A stretch of 64,000 nt of DNA from Marinobacter subterrani (GTDB taxonomy: Bacteria; Pseudomonadota; Gammaproteobacteria; Pseudomonadales; Oleiphilaceae). The notes under the pieces are model-generated. The model was not told the origin of the DNA. It saw nothing but the letters and a program-made list of their open reading frames with translations, and ran no database searches. The stretch spans positions 496,001-560,000 of the forward strand of contig NZ_LFBU01000002.1 of assembly GCF_001045555.1 (NCBI RefSeq), read 5' to 3'. Positions 1 to 9,596 of the stretch are shown here, one piece after another. Numbering within the stretch: the first letter of the stretch is position 1; each line of letters begins with the position of its first letter. Made by a program: the position numbers and the translations under genes.

Positions 1-1
1 C

Positions 2-742
2 TTCGGTCTGATGGCCACCTCATTGCCCCTGGGAATTGTCACGTTGGCGATAGTGGGGATTACCCTGAAGCTTTGTCCGAACTGGCCGGTGGCGCTAATC
101 GGGCTGATCGGCGCTGTTGTACTGGGTACGTTGCTGGGCGCGCCGGGCCTCATGCTTCCCCTGGCCGATCCAGTTGCATTTACATTGCCTGAGTTGCCGG
201 GCATCGGCGATTGGCAGCAAGCGGTGCCCACGCTGGTTTTACCCCAGCTGGCTCTGACATTAACCAACGCCATCGTGCTGACGACACTGGTGGTTGGTGA
301 TTACTTCGGCGAGCAATCCCATCGCGTCACGCCCGCCCGGTTGTCGGTATCCACTGGCCTGGCCAATCTCTTTCTGGTTCCCCTCGGCGCCTTGCCCATG
401 TGTCATGGAGCGGGCGGTGTGGCCGCGCACCACCGGTTCGGTGCGCGCACTGGCCTGGCTCCCGTGTTGCTGGGAACGGGCTTGCTCATGATTGCGATAA
501 TACCGGGCGGGCTTTCAGTTATTGCGGCCATTCCGATGGCGGGTCTCGGAGCCCTGTTGTTCGTAGCGGCCGCCGAGCTTGGGTTGTCCCGGCGTCTTTG
601 GGCAGCCAAACCGTCGTGTTGGCCTGTCATCGGGATAACTGCACTGGTGACGGTCTGGGTAGATCCGTTCTTCGGGCTGCTGGCCGGGGTGGCGTCAGAA
701 ACGTTTCGGGCGGCCTGGCTGCGTGGACAAGAGGTTGCCTAG
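2..742 (+). CDS. MOT1-family sulfate/molybdate transporter, 5'-truncated by window edge
   Basis: C-terminal part of a polytopic inner-membrane protein. The reading frame is open to the first base of the window, so the gene begins outside it; an internal ATG lies at 11. The sequence shows five or six hydrophobic segments and the loop GALPMCHGAGGVAAHHRFGA, which resembles the conserved PMCHGAGGLAAQYRFGARTG loop of the MOT1 (sulfate/molybdate transporter-like) family. The family is linked to molybdate or sulfate uptake; the substrate here is not determined. It stands apart from hppD by about 360 bp and is probably not co-transcribed with it. About 247 residues are visible. Family assignment is firm, substrate is inference. 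Confidence 0.8.
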   Translation, partial: FGLMATSLPLGIVTLAIVGITLKLCPNWPVALIGLIGAVVLGTLLGAPGLMLPLADPVAFTLPELPGIGDWQQAVPTLVLPQLALTLTNAIVLTTLVVGDYFGEQSHRVTPARLSVSTGLANLFLVPLGALPMCHGAGGVAAHHRFGARTGLAPVLLGTGLLMIAIIPGGLSVIAAIPMAGLGALLFVAAAELGLSRRLWAAKPSCWPVIGITALVTVWVDPFFGLLAGVASETFRAAWLRGQEVA

Positions 743-1070
743 CGCAGACCGTCAAGATCCTGAAAGAGGTTTAAGGTAGTCGGCTGGTCAAGGGGATGTG
801 TCGGGAGTTCATTGAATTCCAGGCTGGAAAGGCCTGGATGAAGAAATTGAACTGTTACTTTGCCCGCATATCTACTAACTTGGAGATAACGTAATTCAGA
901 CAAGATTTTCGCAAGTTATGGAATATCTCCATTGCCAGGAAAAGAGCAGGAAGGGAAAAGCTACGGCTACGGTAACTCCAGCGATTCCCAAGCTAATCAT
1001 GGGTAGTCACTTGGCCCGCAGTATACGAGGAGTATCTTGCGCGCCGCCTCCCAGCTATTAAGGCATAGCA
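743..1070. other. Intergenic region without a recognisable gene
   Basis: About 330 bp between the transporter and hppD. I see no open reading frame with a ribosome-binding site and no RNA gene. It presumably contains the hppD promoter, but I cannot pick a convincing -35/-10 pair. Confidence 0.5.
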
Positions 1071-1093
1071 AAAATATCTAATATTTTGGAGGT
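1071..1093 (+). promoter_or_regulatory. Perfect 7-3-7 palindrome plus hppD ribosome-binding site
   Basis: AAAATAT-CTA-ATATTTT (1071-1087) is a perfect inverted repeat directly followed by GGAGGT (1088-1093), which lies 6 bases before the GTG start at 1100. The strong Shine-Dalgarno fixes the GTG as the hppD start. The palindrome may be an operator or an RNA stem occluding the ribosome site; that part is inference. Confidence 0.55.
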
Positions 1094-1099
1094 ATTACA

Positions 1100-2173
1100 G
1101 TGACTGATCTTTTAAAAAATCCCATGGGTCTTGATGGCTTCGAGTTCGTTGAGTTTGCCTCACCAATCCCGGGTGTGCTTGAGCCGATTTTTGAGTCAAT
1201 GGGCTTCGTTAAAGTCGCCCGGCACCGTTCTAAAGATGTGCTTCTTTATCGCCAGAACGGCATCAACATTATTATCAATCGAGAGACGACTGGGCCGGTG
1301 CCTTATTTTGCCAAAGAACATGGCCCTTGTGCATGTGGCATGGCGTTTCGTGTCCGGGATGCTCACCAAGCCTTTGATCGGGCTCTTGAACTCGGAGCCG
1401 AGCCTATTGAAATTCCAACTGGCCCTATGGAATTGCGTTTACCCGCAATTAAAGGAATTGGGGGAGCGCCGCTTTATCTTATCGATCGCTACGGTGACAA
1501 GGGGTCAATTTACGATATCGACTTCGAATATCTGGTCGACGATCGATACCCTGAAGGTGCCGGGCTGAAGCTTATCGATCACCTGACGCATAATGTGTAT
1601 CGCGGAAGAATGAATCACTGGGCCGAGTTCTACGAACGCCTCTTCAACTTCCGGGAGATGCGGTTTTTCGACATCAAGGGCGAGTATACCGGGCTTACCT
1701 CGAAGGCAATGACAGCCCCCGACGGTATGATTCGTATTCCGTTGAATGAGGAGTCATCCAGAGGGGCGGGGCAGATCGAAGAGTTCCTGTTGGAATTCAA
1801 AGGTGAAGGAATACAGCATGTGGCATTCCTCAGCGACGACCTGATTGCCACCTGGGATAAGTTGAAGTCCCTGGGGGTACCGTTCATGGATCCGCCGCCG
1901 GATACCTATTACGAGATGCTTGATGAGCGTCTGCCGAATCATGGCGAGCCGGTCGAAGAGCTTAAGGCCCGGGGCCTGTTGTTGGACGGTACAACGGATG
2001 GCAACAAACGTTTATTGGTACAAATTTTCTCTAAAGCACAGTTAGGCCCGGTGTTTTTTGAGTTTATCCAGCGCAAAGGGGATGACGGTTTCGGCGAGGG
2101 GAATTTCAAAGCGCTCTTTGAGTCAATCGAGAAAGACCAGATCCGTCGTGGAGTGCTTGAAACAGGCGGGTAA
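1100..2173 (+). CDS. hppD: 4-hydroxyphenylpyruvate dioxygenase
   Basis: Cytoplasmic Fe(II) enzyme that converts 4-hydroxyphenylpyruvate and O2 to homogentisate and CO2 in tyrosine degradation. The 357-residue length matches bacterial HPPD. The three metal ligands expected from the Pseudomonas enzyme are visible: His161 ([10 protein letters not shown]), His240 (GIQHVAF) and Glu321 (PVFFEFIQ). Both vicinal-oxygen-chelate halves are present, and the C-terminal helix region [16 protein letters not shown] is intact. The GTG start is chosen because GGAGGT lies 6 bases upstream. The gene converges on the hmgA-fahA-maiA operon, which handles its product, so the pathway is split over two transcripts here. 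Nothing appears damaged. Confidence 0.97.
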   Translation: MTDLLKNPMGLDGFEFVEFASPIPGVLEPIFESMGFVKVARHRSKDVLLYRQNGINIIINRETTGPVPYFAKEHGPCACGMAFRVRDAHQAFDRALELGAEPIEIPTGPMELRLPAIKGIGGAPLYLIDRYGDKGSIYDIDFEYLVDDRYPEGAGLKLIDHLTHNVYRGRMNHWAEFYERLFNFREMRFFDIKGEYTGLTSKAMTAPDGMIRIPLNEESSRGAGQIEEFLLEFKGEGIQHVAFLSDDLIATWDKLKSLGVPFMDPPPDTYYEMLDERLPNHGEPVEELKARGLLLDGTTDGNKRLLVQIFSKAQLGPVFFEFIQRKGDDGFGEGNFKALFESIEKDQIRRGVLETGG

Positions 2174-2255
2174 TCTCTGGTCAAACTCGCCCTCGGCAAG
2201 GTAGAGGCGGGTCGAAAATCCGGCGCTCGGCAGGTTCGCCCTGGTCCCGCGCGCC

Positions 2256-2897
2256 TCAGCCGGCATCCGGTTGTTCTGCCGGATGGGCGCGAGCGAAGGA
2301 TGGCAGTTCGTTACAGGCGGCGTGGATGCGCCGGATGGTGGGATACGACTCAAGATCGCATCCGAAGCGCTCCGCGTTGTAAACCTGTGGCACCAGGCAG
2401 GCGTCCGCCAGCCCCGGCTGGTCGCCATGACAATAGCGGCCGGTGCGTGGGTCACCGGCGAGCATTGCCTCCAGCGCCTCGAAGCCCTCGGCGATCCAGT
2501 GGCGATACCAGCCGAGCTTGGTTTCCTCGTCGATACCCATTTCTCCGGTCAGATACTTGAGCACCCGCAGGTTGTTGAGCGGATGAATCTCGATCGCCAG
2601 CAGGCCCACGAGGGCACGGACCCGGGCGCGGTCGGCGGCGTTCGCCGGCAGCAGCGACGGCTCGGGGTAACGCTCTTCCAGGTATTCGCAGATCGCCAGC
2701 GACTGGGTTAGCCGTTCGCCCTCGTCAGTCTCTAGGGCAGGCACCAGACCCTGTGGGTTCAATTGCCGGTAGGGTCCTCCCCGGTGCTCGCCCCGGAGCA
2801 GGTTCACTGGCTGCTGTCGGTAGTCCAGCTCCTTGAGATTGAGCGCGATCCGCACCCGGTAGGAGGTCGACGAGCGGTAGTAGCCGTAAAGTTTCAT
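2256..2897 (-). CDS. maiA: Maleylacetoacetate isomerase (zeta-class GST)
   Basis: Glutathione-dependent enzyme isomerising 4-maleylacetoacetate to 4-fumarylacetoacetate. The N-terminal GST motif reads SSTSYRVRIAL (about residues 9-19), the zeta-class signature with Thr in place of the usual Cys. The LVPALETDEGERLTQS segment and an all-alpha C-terminal domain follow. At 213 residues it is the usual family length. The ATG overlaps the stop of fahA by four bases (ATGA), indicating translational coupling in the operon hmgA-fahA-maiA. It is the last gene of that operon and ends 82 bp from convergent hppD. Confidence 0.95.
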   Translation of the reverse strand: MKLYGYYRSSTSYRVRIALNLKELDYRQQPVNLLRGEHRGGPYRQLNPQGLVPALETDEGERLTQSLAICEYLEERYPEPSLLPANAADRARVRALVGLLAIEIHPLNNLRVLKYLTGEMGIDEETKLGWYRHWIAEGFEALEAMLAGDPRTGRYCHGDQPGLADACLVPQVYNAERFGCDLESYPTIRRIHAACNELPSFARAHPAEQPDAG

Positions 2898-3919
2898 GAC
2901 GCCCCCTCGTAGCGCACCACCTCCTGGTCGATGGCGCCGAAGATGCTCTTGCCCTCGCCATCGAACATCTCGATGCGCACCCGATCGCCAAAACGCATGA
3001 ACGGGCTCTTGATCTCGCCGTGGAGGATCTTTTCCACCATGCGTATCTCCGCCAGGCAGCTGTAGCCGACTCCGCCGTCGGCCACCGGTCTGCCCGGGCC
3101 GCCCTCGATGTCCGGGTTAGACACCGTGCCCGAGCCTACGATGGCCCCGGCCCCGAGGTAGCGGGTCCTGGCAGCATGGGCGACCAGCTCCGGGAAGCTG
3201 AAGATCATGTCCGGTCCGGCCTGGGGCTCACCGAACTTCTCACCGTTCAAATGTACCGTCAGCGGCAGATGCACGCGCCCTTCCTGCCAGGCGTCGCCCA
3301 GCTCGTCCGGGGTAACGGCAATAGGCGAGAAGCTGGAGGCCGGCTTGGACTGAAAGAAGCCGAAGCCCTTGGCCAGCTCGCCCGGGATCAGGCCACGCAG
3401 GCTGACGTCGTTAACCAGCATCAGCAGTTTGATGTGCCCGGCGGCCTGCTCGGGGCTCACGCCCATGGGCACGTCATCGGTGACTACGGCAATCTCGCCT
3501 TCGAAATCGATGCCCCAGTCCTCACTGCCGGCTTCCACCGGGTCGTAGGGCCCGATGAAACGATCGGAGGCGCCCTGGTACATGAGTGGGTCGGTCCAGA
3601 AGGTTTCTGGCATCTCCGCACCGCGGGCCTGGCGCACCAGCTGCACGTGATTGAGATAGGCGGAGCCGTCGGCCCACTGGTAGGCCCGGGGCAGCGGCGA
3701 GTGCAGGGCTTTGAGGTCCAATTCGAAGGCTCCCTCCACTTTGCCCTCGCTGAGAGCGTGGTAGACCTCCTCGAGGCGCGGCGCGAGGGTGTCCCAATCT
3801 TCGATGGCAGCCTGCAAGGTGGGGGCGATCTGCGGCACTCTGACAGCACGGGCGTGGTCCCGGGAGACCACGATCAACTGCCCGTCGCGGGTATCGGTCT
3901 TGAGTGTTGCAAGTTTCAT
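2894..3919 (-). CDS. fahA: Fumarylacetoacetase (FAH family)
   Basis: Hydrolyses 4-fumarylacetoacetate to fumarate and acetoacetate, the last step of homogentisate catabolism. The sequence carries the FAH-fold metal motif DFEGEIAVV with Glu140 and Glu142, and the downstream GRPVADGGVGYSCLAE region typical of the short (about 330-residue) bacterial form. It lies 21 bp behind hmgA and overlaps maiA by four bases, so context fixes the substrate better than sequence alone. FAH-fold proteins also include other hydrolases and decarboxylases; in this operon fumarylacetoacetase is much the most likely role. Confidence 0.93.
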   Translation of the reverse strand: MKLATLKTDTRDGQLIVVSRDHARAVRVPQIAPTLQAAIEDWDTLAPRLEEVYHALSEGKVEGAFELDLKALHSPLPRAYQWADGSAYLNHVQLVRQARGAEMPETFWTDPLMYQGASDRFIGPYDPVEAGSEDWGIDFEGEIAVVTDDVPMGVSPEQAAGHIKLLMLVNDVSLRGLIPGELAKGFGFFQSKPASSFSPIAVTPDELGDAWQEGRVHLPLTVHLNGEKFGEPQAGPDMIFSFPELVAHAARTRYLGAGAIVGSGTVSNPDIEGGPGRPVADGGVGYSCLAEIRMVEKILHGEIKSPFMRFGDRVRIEMFDGEGKSIFGAIDQEVVRYEGAS

Positions 3920-3940
3920 AGCCGGAATCCTTTGTGTCGT

Positions 3941-5245
3941 TTAGCGCGCGTCTGGCTTGAAGTGTGAGTGTAGCCCATGCCAAACATCCACGTAGTCACG
4001 CTGGCGGAAACCGGCGGACAGCGCCGAGGGGGTAGGGTTGAATACGTAGCGGCTCTCGAACATGAAGGCTAGCGTATTCCCCTGATATTGCGGCACGAGC
4101 TCCTCGGAGGAAGCCTTGTCGAAGGTATTTGCGTCGGGCCCGTGGGGCGACATGCAATTGTGCAGGCTGGAGCCCCCGGGCACGAAGCCTTCGGCCTTGG
4201 CATCGTAAGTGCCGTGGATCAAACCCATGTACTCGCTCATGATGTTGCGGTGGAAGTAGGGCGGTCGGAAGGTGTGCTCGGCCACCATCCAGCGCGGAGG
4301 AAAAATAACGAAGTCGATATTGGCCATGCCTGCGGTGTCCGAGGGCGAGGTCAGGACGGTGAAGATCGACGGGTCCGGGTGGTCGAAGCTCACCGTGTTG
4401 ATGGTGTTGAACCGTGCCAGATCGTATTTGTAGGGCGCGTAGTTGCCGTGCCACGCAACCACGTCCAGCGGCGAGTGATCAAGCTCGGCCGCCCAGAGCT
4501 TGCCGCCAAACTTGGCGATGAGCTCGAACTCGCCTTGAGTGTCTTCGTAGTAGGCCGTGGGAGTGAGAAAGTCGCGCGGGTTGGCCAAGCCATTGGCGCC
4601 GATTGGACCCAGCCCGGGCAGTTCGAAGGGGCTGGCGTAGTTCTCGCAGACATAGCCGCGGGCGGCGTCGGTGCCGGCGGCGCGGCGAACCTGGAACTTG
4701 AGGCCGCGCGGCAGCACGGCGACCTCGCCCGGGGCGACCTTGAGCAGACCCTGTTCGGTGCGCAGCACCAGTGTGCCCAGTTGGGGCACCACCAGCAGTT
4801 CGCCGTCGGCGTCGTAGAAGAAACTCCCGGTCATGTCGGCGTTGAGCGTGTAGAGGTGAATCCCGCAGCCGATCTGGGTGCCGGCGTCACCGTTGGTGGC
4901 CATGGTGAACAGGCCGTCGATGAAGTTGGTGGCCGCCTGCGGCATCGGCAGCGGATCCCAGCGCATCTGGTTCGGGTCTGCCGCTACCTCGGATTCCGGC
5001 GCCGTGGATAACTGCCCGACCTCAAGCGGACGGTAGGCCGACTGCGCGGCCGAGGGGCGGATGCGGTATAGCCAACTGCGCAGGTTATGGCTGCGCGGCG
5101 CGGTAAAGGCGCTGCCACTGAACTGCTCGGCATAGAGGCCAAAGGGGCAGCGCTGGGGCGCGTTCTGCCCCTCTGGTAGCGCCCCGGGAAGGGCCTCGGT
5201 GGCGAATTGATTACGAAAACCGCTTTGGTACTCAAAATCGCTCAT
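3941..5245 (-). CDS. hmgA: Homogentisate 1,2-dioxygenase
   Basis: Non-haem Fe(II) dioxygenase that opens the homogentisate ring to give maleylacetoacetate. At 434 residues it is full length. The iron ligands of the family are visible: His332 and Glu338 in [15 protein letters not shown], and His368 in [11 protein letters not shown]. The N-terminus [19 protein letters not shown] is characteristic. It is the first gene of the minus-strand operon with fahA and maiA, and the product of hppD is its substrate. A 175-bp gap separates it from the upstream IclR regulator gene, which points the same way, so it may have its own promoter there. Confidence 0.98.
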   Translation of the reverse strand: MSDFEYQSGFRNQFATEALPGALPEGQNAPQRCPFGLYAEQFSGSAFTAPRSHNLRSWLYRIRPSAAQSAYRPLEVGQLSTAPESEVAADPNQMRWDPLPMPQAATNFIDGLFTMATNGDAGTQIGCGIHLYTLNADMTGSFFYDADGELLVVPQLGTLVLRTEQGLLKVAPGEVAVLPRGLKFQVRRAAGTDAARGYVCENYASPFELPGLGPIGANGLANPRDFLTPTAYYEDTQGEFELIAKFGGKLWAAELDHSPLDVVAWHGNYAPYKYDLARFNTINTVSFDHPDPSIFTVLTSPSDTAGMANIDFVIFPPRWMVAEHTFRPPYFHRNIMSEYMGLIHGTYDAKAEGFVPGGSSLHNCMSPHGPDANTFDKASSEELVPQYQGNTLAFMFESRYVFNPTPSALSAGFRQRDYVDVWHGLHSHFKPDAR

Positions 5246-5420
5246 GACTCATCCCCAGGGTACCCACCGAGCGCCTACCTGCCTCGGATTTTGGTTGTCT
5301 GTAACAACTTGGTTTTTCAGATAAGCACAGCCTTACGGGGATTTCAACAACCCTCGCCTCCTGTCGCCGGATCTGGATCGCAAGCGCCATGGCGCCTCAC
5401 CGCATCACACCGCATCCGCT

Positions 5421-6095
5421 TCAGTCCATTCGTTTTACCAGTCGTCGCGCGCAGTCAACGGTTGCCGCAGTGGCGGCCTCCACATCCAGATCCTGCAGCG
5501 CTACCACACCAACGCAGCCTTCGAAGCGGAAGTGGCTGTCAACGGGATACACCAGTGGCGCGGCTACTCCGACGGCCCCGGCCTGAAGCTGCCCCCGGGT
5601 GACGCTATAGCCATCGCGCCGGGCCTGGCGCAAAGCGTCGGAATCCTCGGAACGCTCCGGTCGCAGGGCGGCTATGGCGATGCCCGCTGCGCCCCGCTCC
5701 AGCGGATGCCGGCTGCCCACGCGGTAGGACACGCGCAGTAACAGAGTTTCGGGTTCCGCAACCTCGACGGCGACGCACTCATCCCCGTGCCCGACGCACA
5801 GGAACGCCGTTGCCCGGGTGCGCTCGGCCAGCTCCTGCAGCAAGGGGCGGGCCATGGCCCGCAGCTGCGGTTCGACCCGTGATGCCAGCGCTACTACCCC
5901 GCCCCCAAGGCAGATCCTGCCATCGCGGCTCCGGGTCACCAACCCATGGCCCTCCAAGGTGGAGACCAACCGATAGACGATCGCCCGGTGCACGTCCATG
6001 GCCTCAGCCAGCTCGGCTATCGCCAGGCCGTTTTCCTTTTGAGCCACCAATTCCAGGGCGGTCAGCCCCCGGGACAAGGTCTGCAAGGAACTCAT
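5421..6095 (-). CDS. IclR-family transcriptional regulator
   Basis: Cytoplasmic one-component regulator. Residues 1-60 form the IclR winged helix (LSRGLTALELVAQ, then GLAIAELAEAMDVHRAIVYRLVSTLEGHGLV), followed by an effector-binding domain with CVGHGDECVAVEVAEPE and a C-terminal VALQDLDVEAATAA segment. At 224 residues it is somewhat shorter than the usual 240-270. It precedes hmgA on the same strand and diverges from the P450 gene, with a palindrome at 6147-6175 in the shared upstream region. It therefore probably controls the P450-TRAP genes, the hmg operon or both. IclR proteins commonly govern aromatic catabolism; the effector is unknown. Confidence 0.88.
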   Translation of the reverse strand: MSSLQTLSRGLTALELVAQKENGLAIAELAEAMDVHRAIVYRLVSTLEGHGLVTRSRDGRICLGGGVVALASRVEPQLRAMARPLLQELAERTRATAFLCVGHGDECVAVEVAEPETLLLRVSYRVGSRHPLERGAAGIAIAALRPERSEDSDALRQARRDGYSVTRGQLQAGAVGVAAPLVYPVDSHFRFEGCVGVVALQDLDVEAATAATVDCARRLVKRMD

Positions 6096-6146
6096 GCGAT
6101 GTATATCCCCTCAGTGTTTGACGAACCCCTAAACCGGTTCTAATCT

Positions 6147-6175
6147 CAAATAATGCACGAGGTGTGCGTTATTTG
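6147..6175. promoter_or_regulatory. 29-bp palindrome between IclR gene and P450 (operator candidate)
   Basis: CAAATAATGCAC (6147-6158) and GTGCGTTATTTG (6164-6175) form an inverted repeat with 11 of 12 positions matching around the 5-base centre GAGGT. It lies 20 bases before the P450 GTG start and 52 bases before the IclR start on the other strand. Position and symmetry fit an IclR operator controlling both directions. Confidence 0.7.
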
Positions 6176-6194
6176 TAAATGATGGGGGGAGGCG

Positions 6195-8534
6195 GTGACA
6201 AGCCAGAGCGAGGACAAGCAGCAGAGCCATCCCGCCATGGGGTGCCCCGTCACCGGAACCGCCGTTGAGGGCTGCCCGGTCTCGCACCAGGCGGCGGAGT
6301 TTGACCCCTTTGGCAGCGACTATCAGCTGGATCCGGCGGAGGCGTTGCGCTGGTCACGGAATCAGGCGCCGGTATTTTATAGTCCCAAGCTCGATTACTG
6401 GGTGATTAGCCGCTACAACGACATCAAGGCGGTGTTCCGCGATAACATCACCTTCTCCCCCGCCATAGCCCTGGAGAAAATCACACCGGTGTCCCAGGAG
6501 GCGCAGGACGTGCTGCGCGGCTACGACTACGCGATGAACCGCACCCTGGTGAACGAGGATGAACCCCAGCACACCGAGCGGCGCCGGGTCCTGATGGAGC
6601 ACTTCACGCCGGAAAATCTGGAAGGGCACAAGCCGATGGTGCGGCGTCTGACCCGGGAGGCCCTGGACCGGATCATCGACCAGGGTGATGCGGACCTGGT
6701 CAATGAAATGCTCTGGGAGATCCCCCTGACGGTGGCTCTTCACTTTCTGGGTGTGCCGGAGGAGGACATGGACAAGCTGCGCGAGTACTCCATCGCGCAC
6801 ACAGTGAATACCTGGGGCCGGCCCTCCAAAGACGAACAGATCAAGGTGGCCCATGCCGTGGGCAACTTCTGGCAGTACGCCGGCAAGGTGCTGGAGAAGA
6901 TGCGGGCCAGCCCGGACGGCCCGGGCTGGATGCGCTACGCCATTCGCCAGCAGGCGAGCTACCCGGAGGTCGTCACCGACAGCTACCTGCACTCGATGAT
7001 GATGGCCATCATCGTCGCCGCCCACGAGACCACCGCACACGCCTCGGCCAATATGTTCCGCCGACTGCTGGAGCAGCGTGAGTTGTGGGAAGAGGTCTGT
7101 CGCAAGCCACGGCTGATACCCAATGCCGTCGAGGAATGCCTGCGCCATACCGGATCCGTCGTCGCCTGGCGGCGCATCACCACCCGCCCGGCCACCATTG
7201 GCGATGTGCAGCTTCCGGAGGGCGCGCGGCTTCTGATGGTCACTGCCTCTGGCAACCACGACGAGCGCCACTTCGAGAACCCCGACGAGCTGGATCTCTA
7301 CCGCGACAATGCGGTGGATCACCTGACCTTCGGTTATGGCAGTCATCAATGCATGGGCAAGAACATCGCCCGGATGGAAATGCGGATCTTCCTCGAGGAG
7401 TTCACGCGCCGGCTGCCCCACATGGAGCTGGTGCCGCGTCAGCAGTTCACCTACCTGCCCAACACGTCTTTCCGCGGCCCGGACCACCTCTGGGTCCACT
7501 GGGATCCGGCAAGCAATCCCGAGCGGCGCTCGGACCAGGTCCGGGAGCCGCGCATGGACTTCGACATCGGCGCGCCGTCGGTCAAGGACCTGGCCCGCAC
7601 TGTGCGCCTGGCGGACAAGCGCGTGCTGGCGAAGGACATCGTCGGCCTGAGCCTGGAAGATCCCCACGGGCGGCCCTTGCCGAACTGGACGCCCGGAGCC
7701 CACGTCGAACTGCTACTGGACGAGATGGGGCGGCACTATTCCCTATGCGGCGATCCGGAACATCCCGAGCGACTGGAGCTCGCGGTCTTGCGCGAGCCGG
7801 CGAGCCGCGGAGGCTCGATCTACGTCCACGAGCGTTTGCAGGTGGGCGACGAGGTTGGCCTCCGCGGCCCCAAGAACCACTTTCGCCTGGACGAGCGAGC
7901 CGAGGAATATGTCCTCATCGCCGGCGGTATCGGCATTACCCCTATTATTGCCATGGCAGATCGACTCAAGCGCCTGGGCAAGCCGTATACACTGCACTAC
8001 GCTGGACGCTCGCGTCGGACCATGGCATTCCTGGATCGACTGGCGGCGGAGCATGGGGATTGTCTGCATCTTTACCCCAGTGACGAAGGTGCAAGGCTGC
8101 AGATTGATGCCGCCATTGGCGAGCCGACCGAGGGACGCCAGATATACGCCTGTGGCCCGGACCGGCTGCTTGAGGCGCTGGAGCTGGCCACAGACGGCTG
8201 GCCCGCCGGTATGCTGCACGTAGAACACTTCGGCGCGGCAGGCGCCCTGCTGGATCCGAGCAAGGAAGAAGCCTTCGAGGTGGTTCTGGAAGACAGCGGC
8301 CTTACCGTGCAGGTGGCACCGGATCAGACCTTGCTGGAGGCTCTGCGCGCAGCAGGTATCGATGTGGCGAGCGACTGCGAGGAAGGTCTGTGCGGCACCT
8401 GTGAGGTGACGGTGACCTCGGGTGAGGACATCGACCATCGCGATCGGGTGCTCAGTCGGGAGGAGCGCGGCGAGGGCAACCGCATGATGGCATGTTGCTC
8501 GCGGGCGAGGGGCAAGATTAGCCTCGCTCTATAA
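6195..8534 (+). CDS. Self-sufficient cytochrome P450 fused to FMN/2Fe-2S reductase (CYP116B-like)
   Basis: Single-chain monooxygenase of 779 residues, the length of CYP116B/P450RhF enzymes. The haem domain (about 1-430) has the I-helix AAHETT, the K-helix ExxR in EECLRH, and the haem-ligand motif FGYGSHQCMG with Cys386. A phthalate-dioxygenase-reductase-like part follows: FMN-binding RHYSLCG and nucleotide-binding GGIGITPIIAMA. The C-terminal plant-type ferredoxin has CEEGLCGTC (Cys728, 733, 736) and a further Cys near 767. The start is GTG at 6195. It is divergent from the IclR gene and 42 bp ahead of a TRAP transporter, so it probably oxidises an imported acid. The neighbouring homogentisate genes suggest an aromatic substrate; this is inference. 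Confidence 0.93.
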   Translation: MTSQSEDKQQSHPAMGCPVTGTAVEGCPVSHQAAEFDPFGSDYQLDPAEALRWSRNQAPVFYSPKLDYWVISRYNDIKAVFRDNITFSPAIALEKITPVSQEAQDVLRGYDYAMNRTLVNEDEPQHTERRRVLMEHFTPENLEGHKPMVRRLTREALDRIIDQGDADLVNEMLWEIPLTVALHFLGVPEEDMDKLREYSIAHTVNTWGRPSKDEQIKVAHAVGNFWQYAGKVLEKMRASPDGPGWMRYAIRQQASYPEVVTDSYLHSMMMAIIVAAHETTAHASANMFRRLLEQRELWEEVCRKPRLIPNAVEECLRHTGSVVAWRRITTRPATIGDVQLPEGARLLMVTASGNHDERHFENPDELDLYRDNAVDHLTFGYGSHQCMGKNIARMEMRIFLEEFTRRLPHMELVPRQQFTYLPNTSFRGPDHLWVHWDPASNPERRSDQVREPRMDFDIGAPSVKDLARTVRLADKRVLAKDIVGLSLEDPHGRPLPNWTPGAHVELLLDEMGRHYSLCGDPEHPERLELAVLREPASRGGSIYVHERLQVGDEVGLRGPKNHFRLDERAEEYVLIAGGIGITPIIAMADRLKRLGKPYTLHYAGRSRRTMAFLDRLAAEHGDCLHLYPSDEGARLQIDAAIGEPTEGRQIYACGPDRLLEALELATDGWPAGMLHVEHFGAAGALLDPSKEEAFEVVLEDSGLTVQVAPDQTLLEALRAAGIDVASDCEEGLCGTCEVTVTSGEDIDHRDRVLSREERGEGNRMMACCSRARGKISLAL

Positions 8535-8576
8535 AACAAAACCAAAAACCAAGATAGCCAACGAGGAGAGTAGCCA

Positions 8577-9596
8577 ATGTTCCAACGAAGCTTGATGGCC
8601 GGGGTTGCCCTGGCCGCGATGACGGCGCTGCCGGCCGCCGCCGAGCCGAAGATCACCCTGAAACTGAGCCACTTCCTGCCGCCGGTGCACGGCATTCACA
8701 CCGATTTCATCAAGCCCTGGGCCGAGGACCTGAAGCAGTGCACTGACGGTCAGGTGGAGGTGCAGATCTACCCCGGCGGCACGCAGATGGGCGGGGTCGC
8801 CAACCAGCAGGAGCAGGTGTTGGCTGGCGTCGTCGATATCGCCCACGGCCTGACCGGTATCCCGCGCGGGCGCTTCCCACGCACCTCAATCATCGACATC
8901 CCTTTCCTGGTCGCGGATGCCGGCGTCGCCAGCCGCACCCTCTGGAAGCTCTATCCGGAGTACCTGAAGCCAGAATACCGGGGCCTGAAGGTGCTGGCGC
9001 TGCATGCCCACAATGGTGGCGTGATCCATACCCGCGATACCAAGGTCACCTCCATGGAGGATCTGGAAGGCCTGCGCATCCGAACCCCCAGTCCGGCCGT
9101 TTCCATGATGCTTGAAGAACTCGGTGCCGAGCCGGTGGGCATGCCCCCCGGACAGGTCTACGAGAGCCTGCAGAAGGGCGTGATCGATGGCACCGTGTTC
9201 CCCTGGGACCCGGTGAAATCCTTCCGGCTCGACGAAGTGCTGGACTACCATCTGGACGGTGGCGTCTACACGGTCTCCTTCTTCTTCGTGATGAATCAGC
9301 GCAAGTATGACTCGCTGCCCAAGGGTGTCCGCGGCTGCATCGACAGCCTCTCCGGCGACGCGCTGGTGGCCAGGTTCGGCGACTGGTGGGATAAGTGGGA
9401 CCAGGCTGGCCTGGACGCCGTCAAGGCTAAGGGTAACGAGATTACCGAGCTGAGTGACGAGGAGCGTGCTCGCTGGCGCGAGGAACTGCAGCCCATGATC
9501 AACCGTTACCTCGAATCGCTGAAGGCCCAGGGCGTCGAGAATCCTCAGGAGATATACGACGCGGCTCAGAAGTATGTCTCTGAGTTCTCCAACTAA
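8577..9596 (+). CDS. TRAP transporter substrate-binding protein (DctP family)
   Basis: Periplasmic binding protein of a tripartite, ion-gradient-driven importer of organic acids. An N-terminal signal peptide (MFQRSLMAGVALAAMTALPAAAE) is followed by the DctP fold, including the RIRTPSPAVSMMLEELGAEPVGMP segment that contains the conserved Arg used by the family to bind the substrate carboxylate. Length is 339 residues. It follows the P450 gene by 42 bp and overlaps the membrane subunit gene, so all four genes likely form one operon. The ligand is not known; co-transcription with a P450 suggests an aromatic or terpenoid carboxylate. Confidence 0.92.
   Translation: MFQRSLMAGVALAAMTALPAAAEPKITLKLSHFLPPVHGIHTDFIKPWAEDLKQCTDGQVEVQIYPGGTQMGGVANQQEQVLAGVVDIAHGLTGIPRGRFPRTSIIDIPFLVADAGVASRTLWKLYPEYLKPEYRGLKVLALHAHNGGVIHTRDTKVTSMEDLEGLRIRTPSPAVSMMLEELGAEPVGMPPGQVYESLQKGVIDGTVFPWDPVKSFRLDEVLDYHLDGGVYTVSFFFVMNQRKYDSLPKGVRGCIDSLSGDALVARFGDWWDKWDQAGLDAVKAKGNEITELSDEERARWREELQPMINRYLESLKAQGVENPQEIYDAAQKYVSEFSN

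Noticed and set aside
6354..7703. Long open frame opposite the P450 gene (449 codons)
   Set aside because: It lies entirely antisense to the clearly identified P450, has no family features, and is explained by high GC codon bias.
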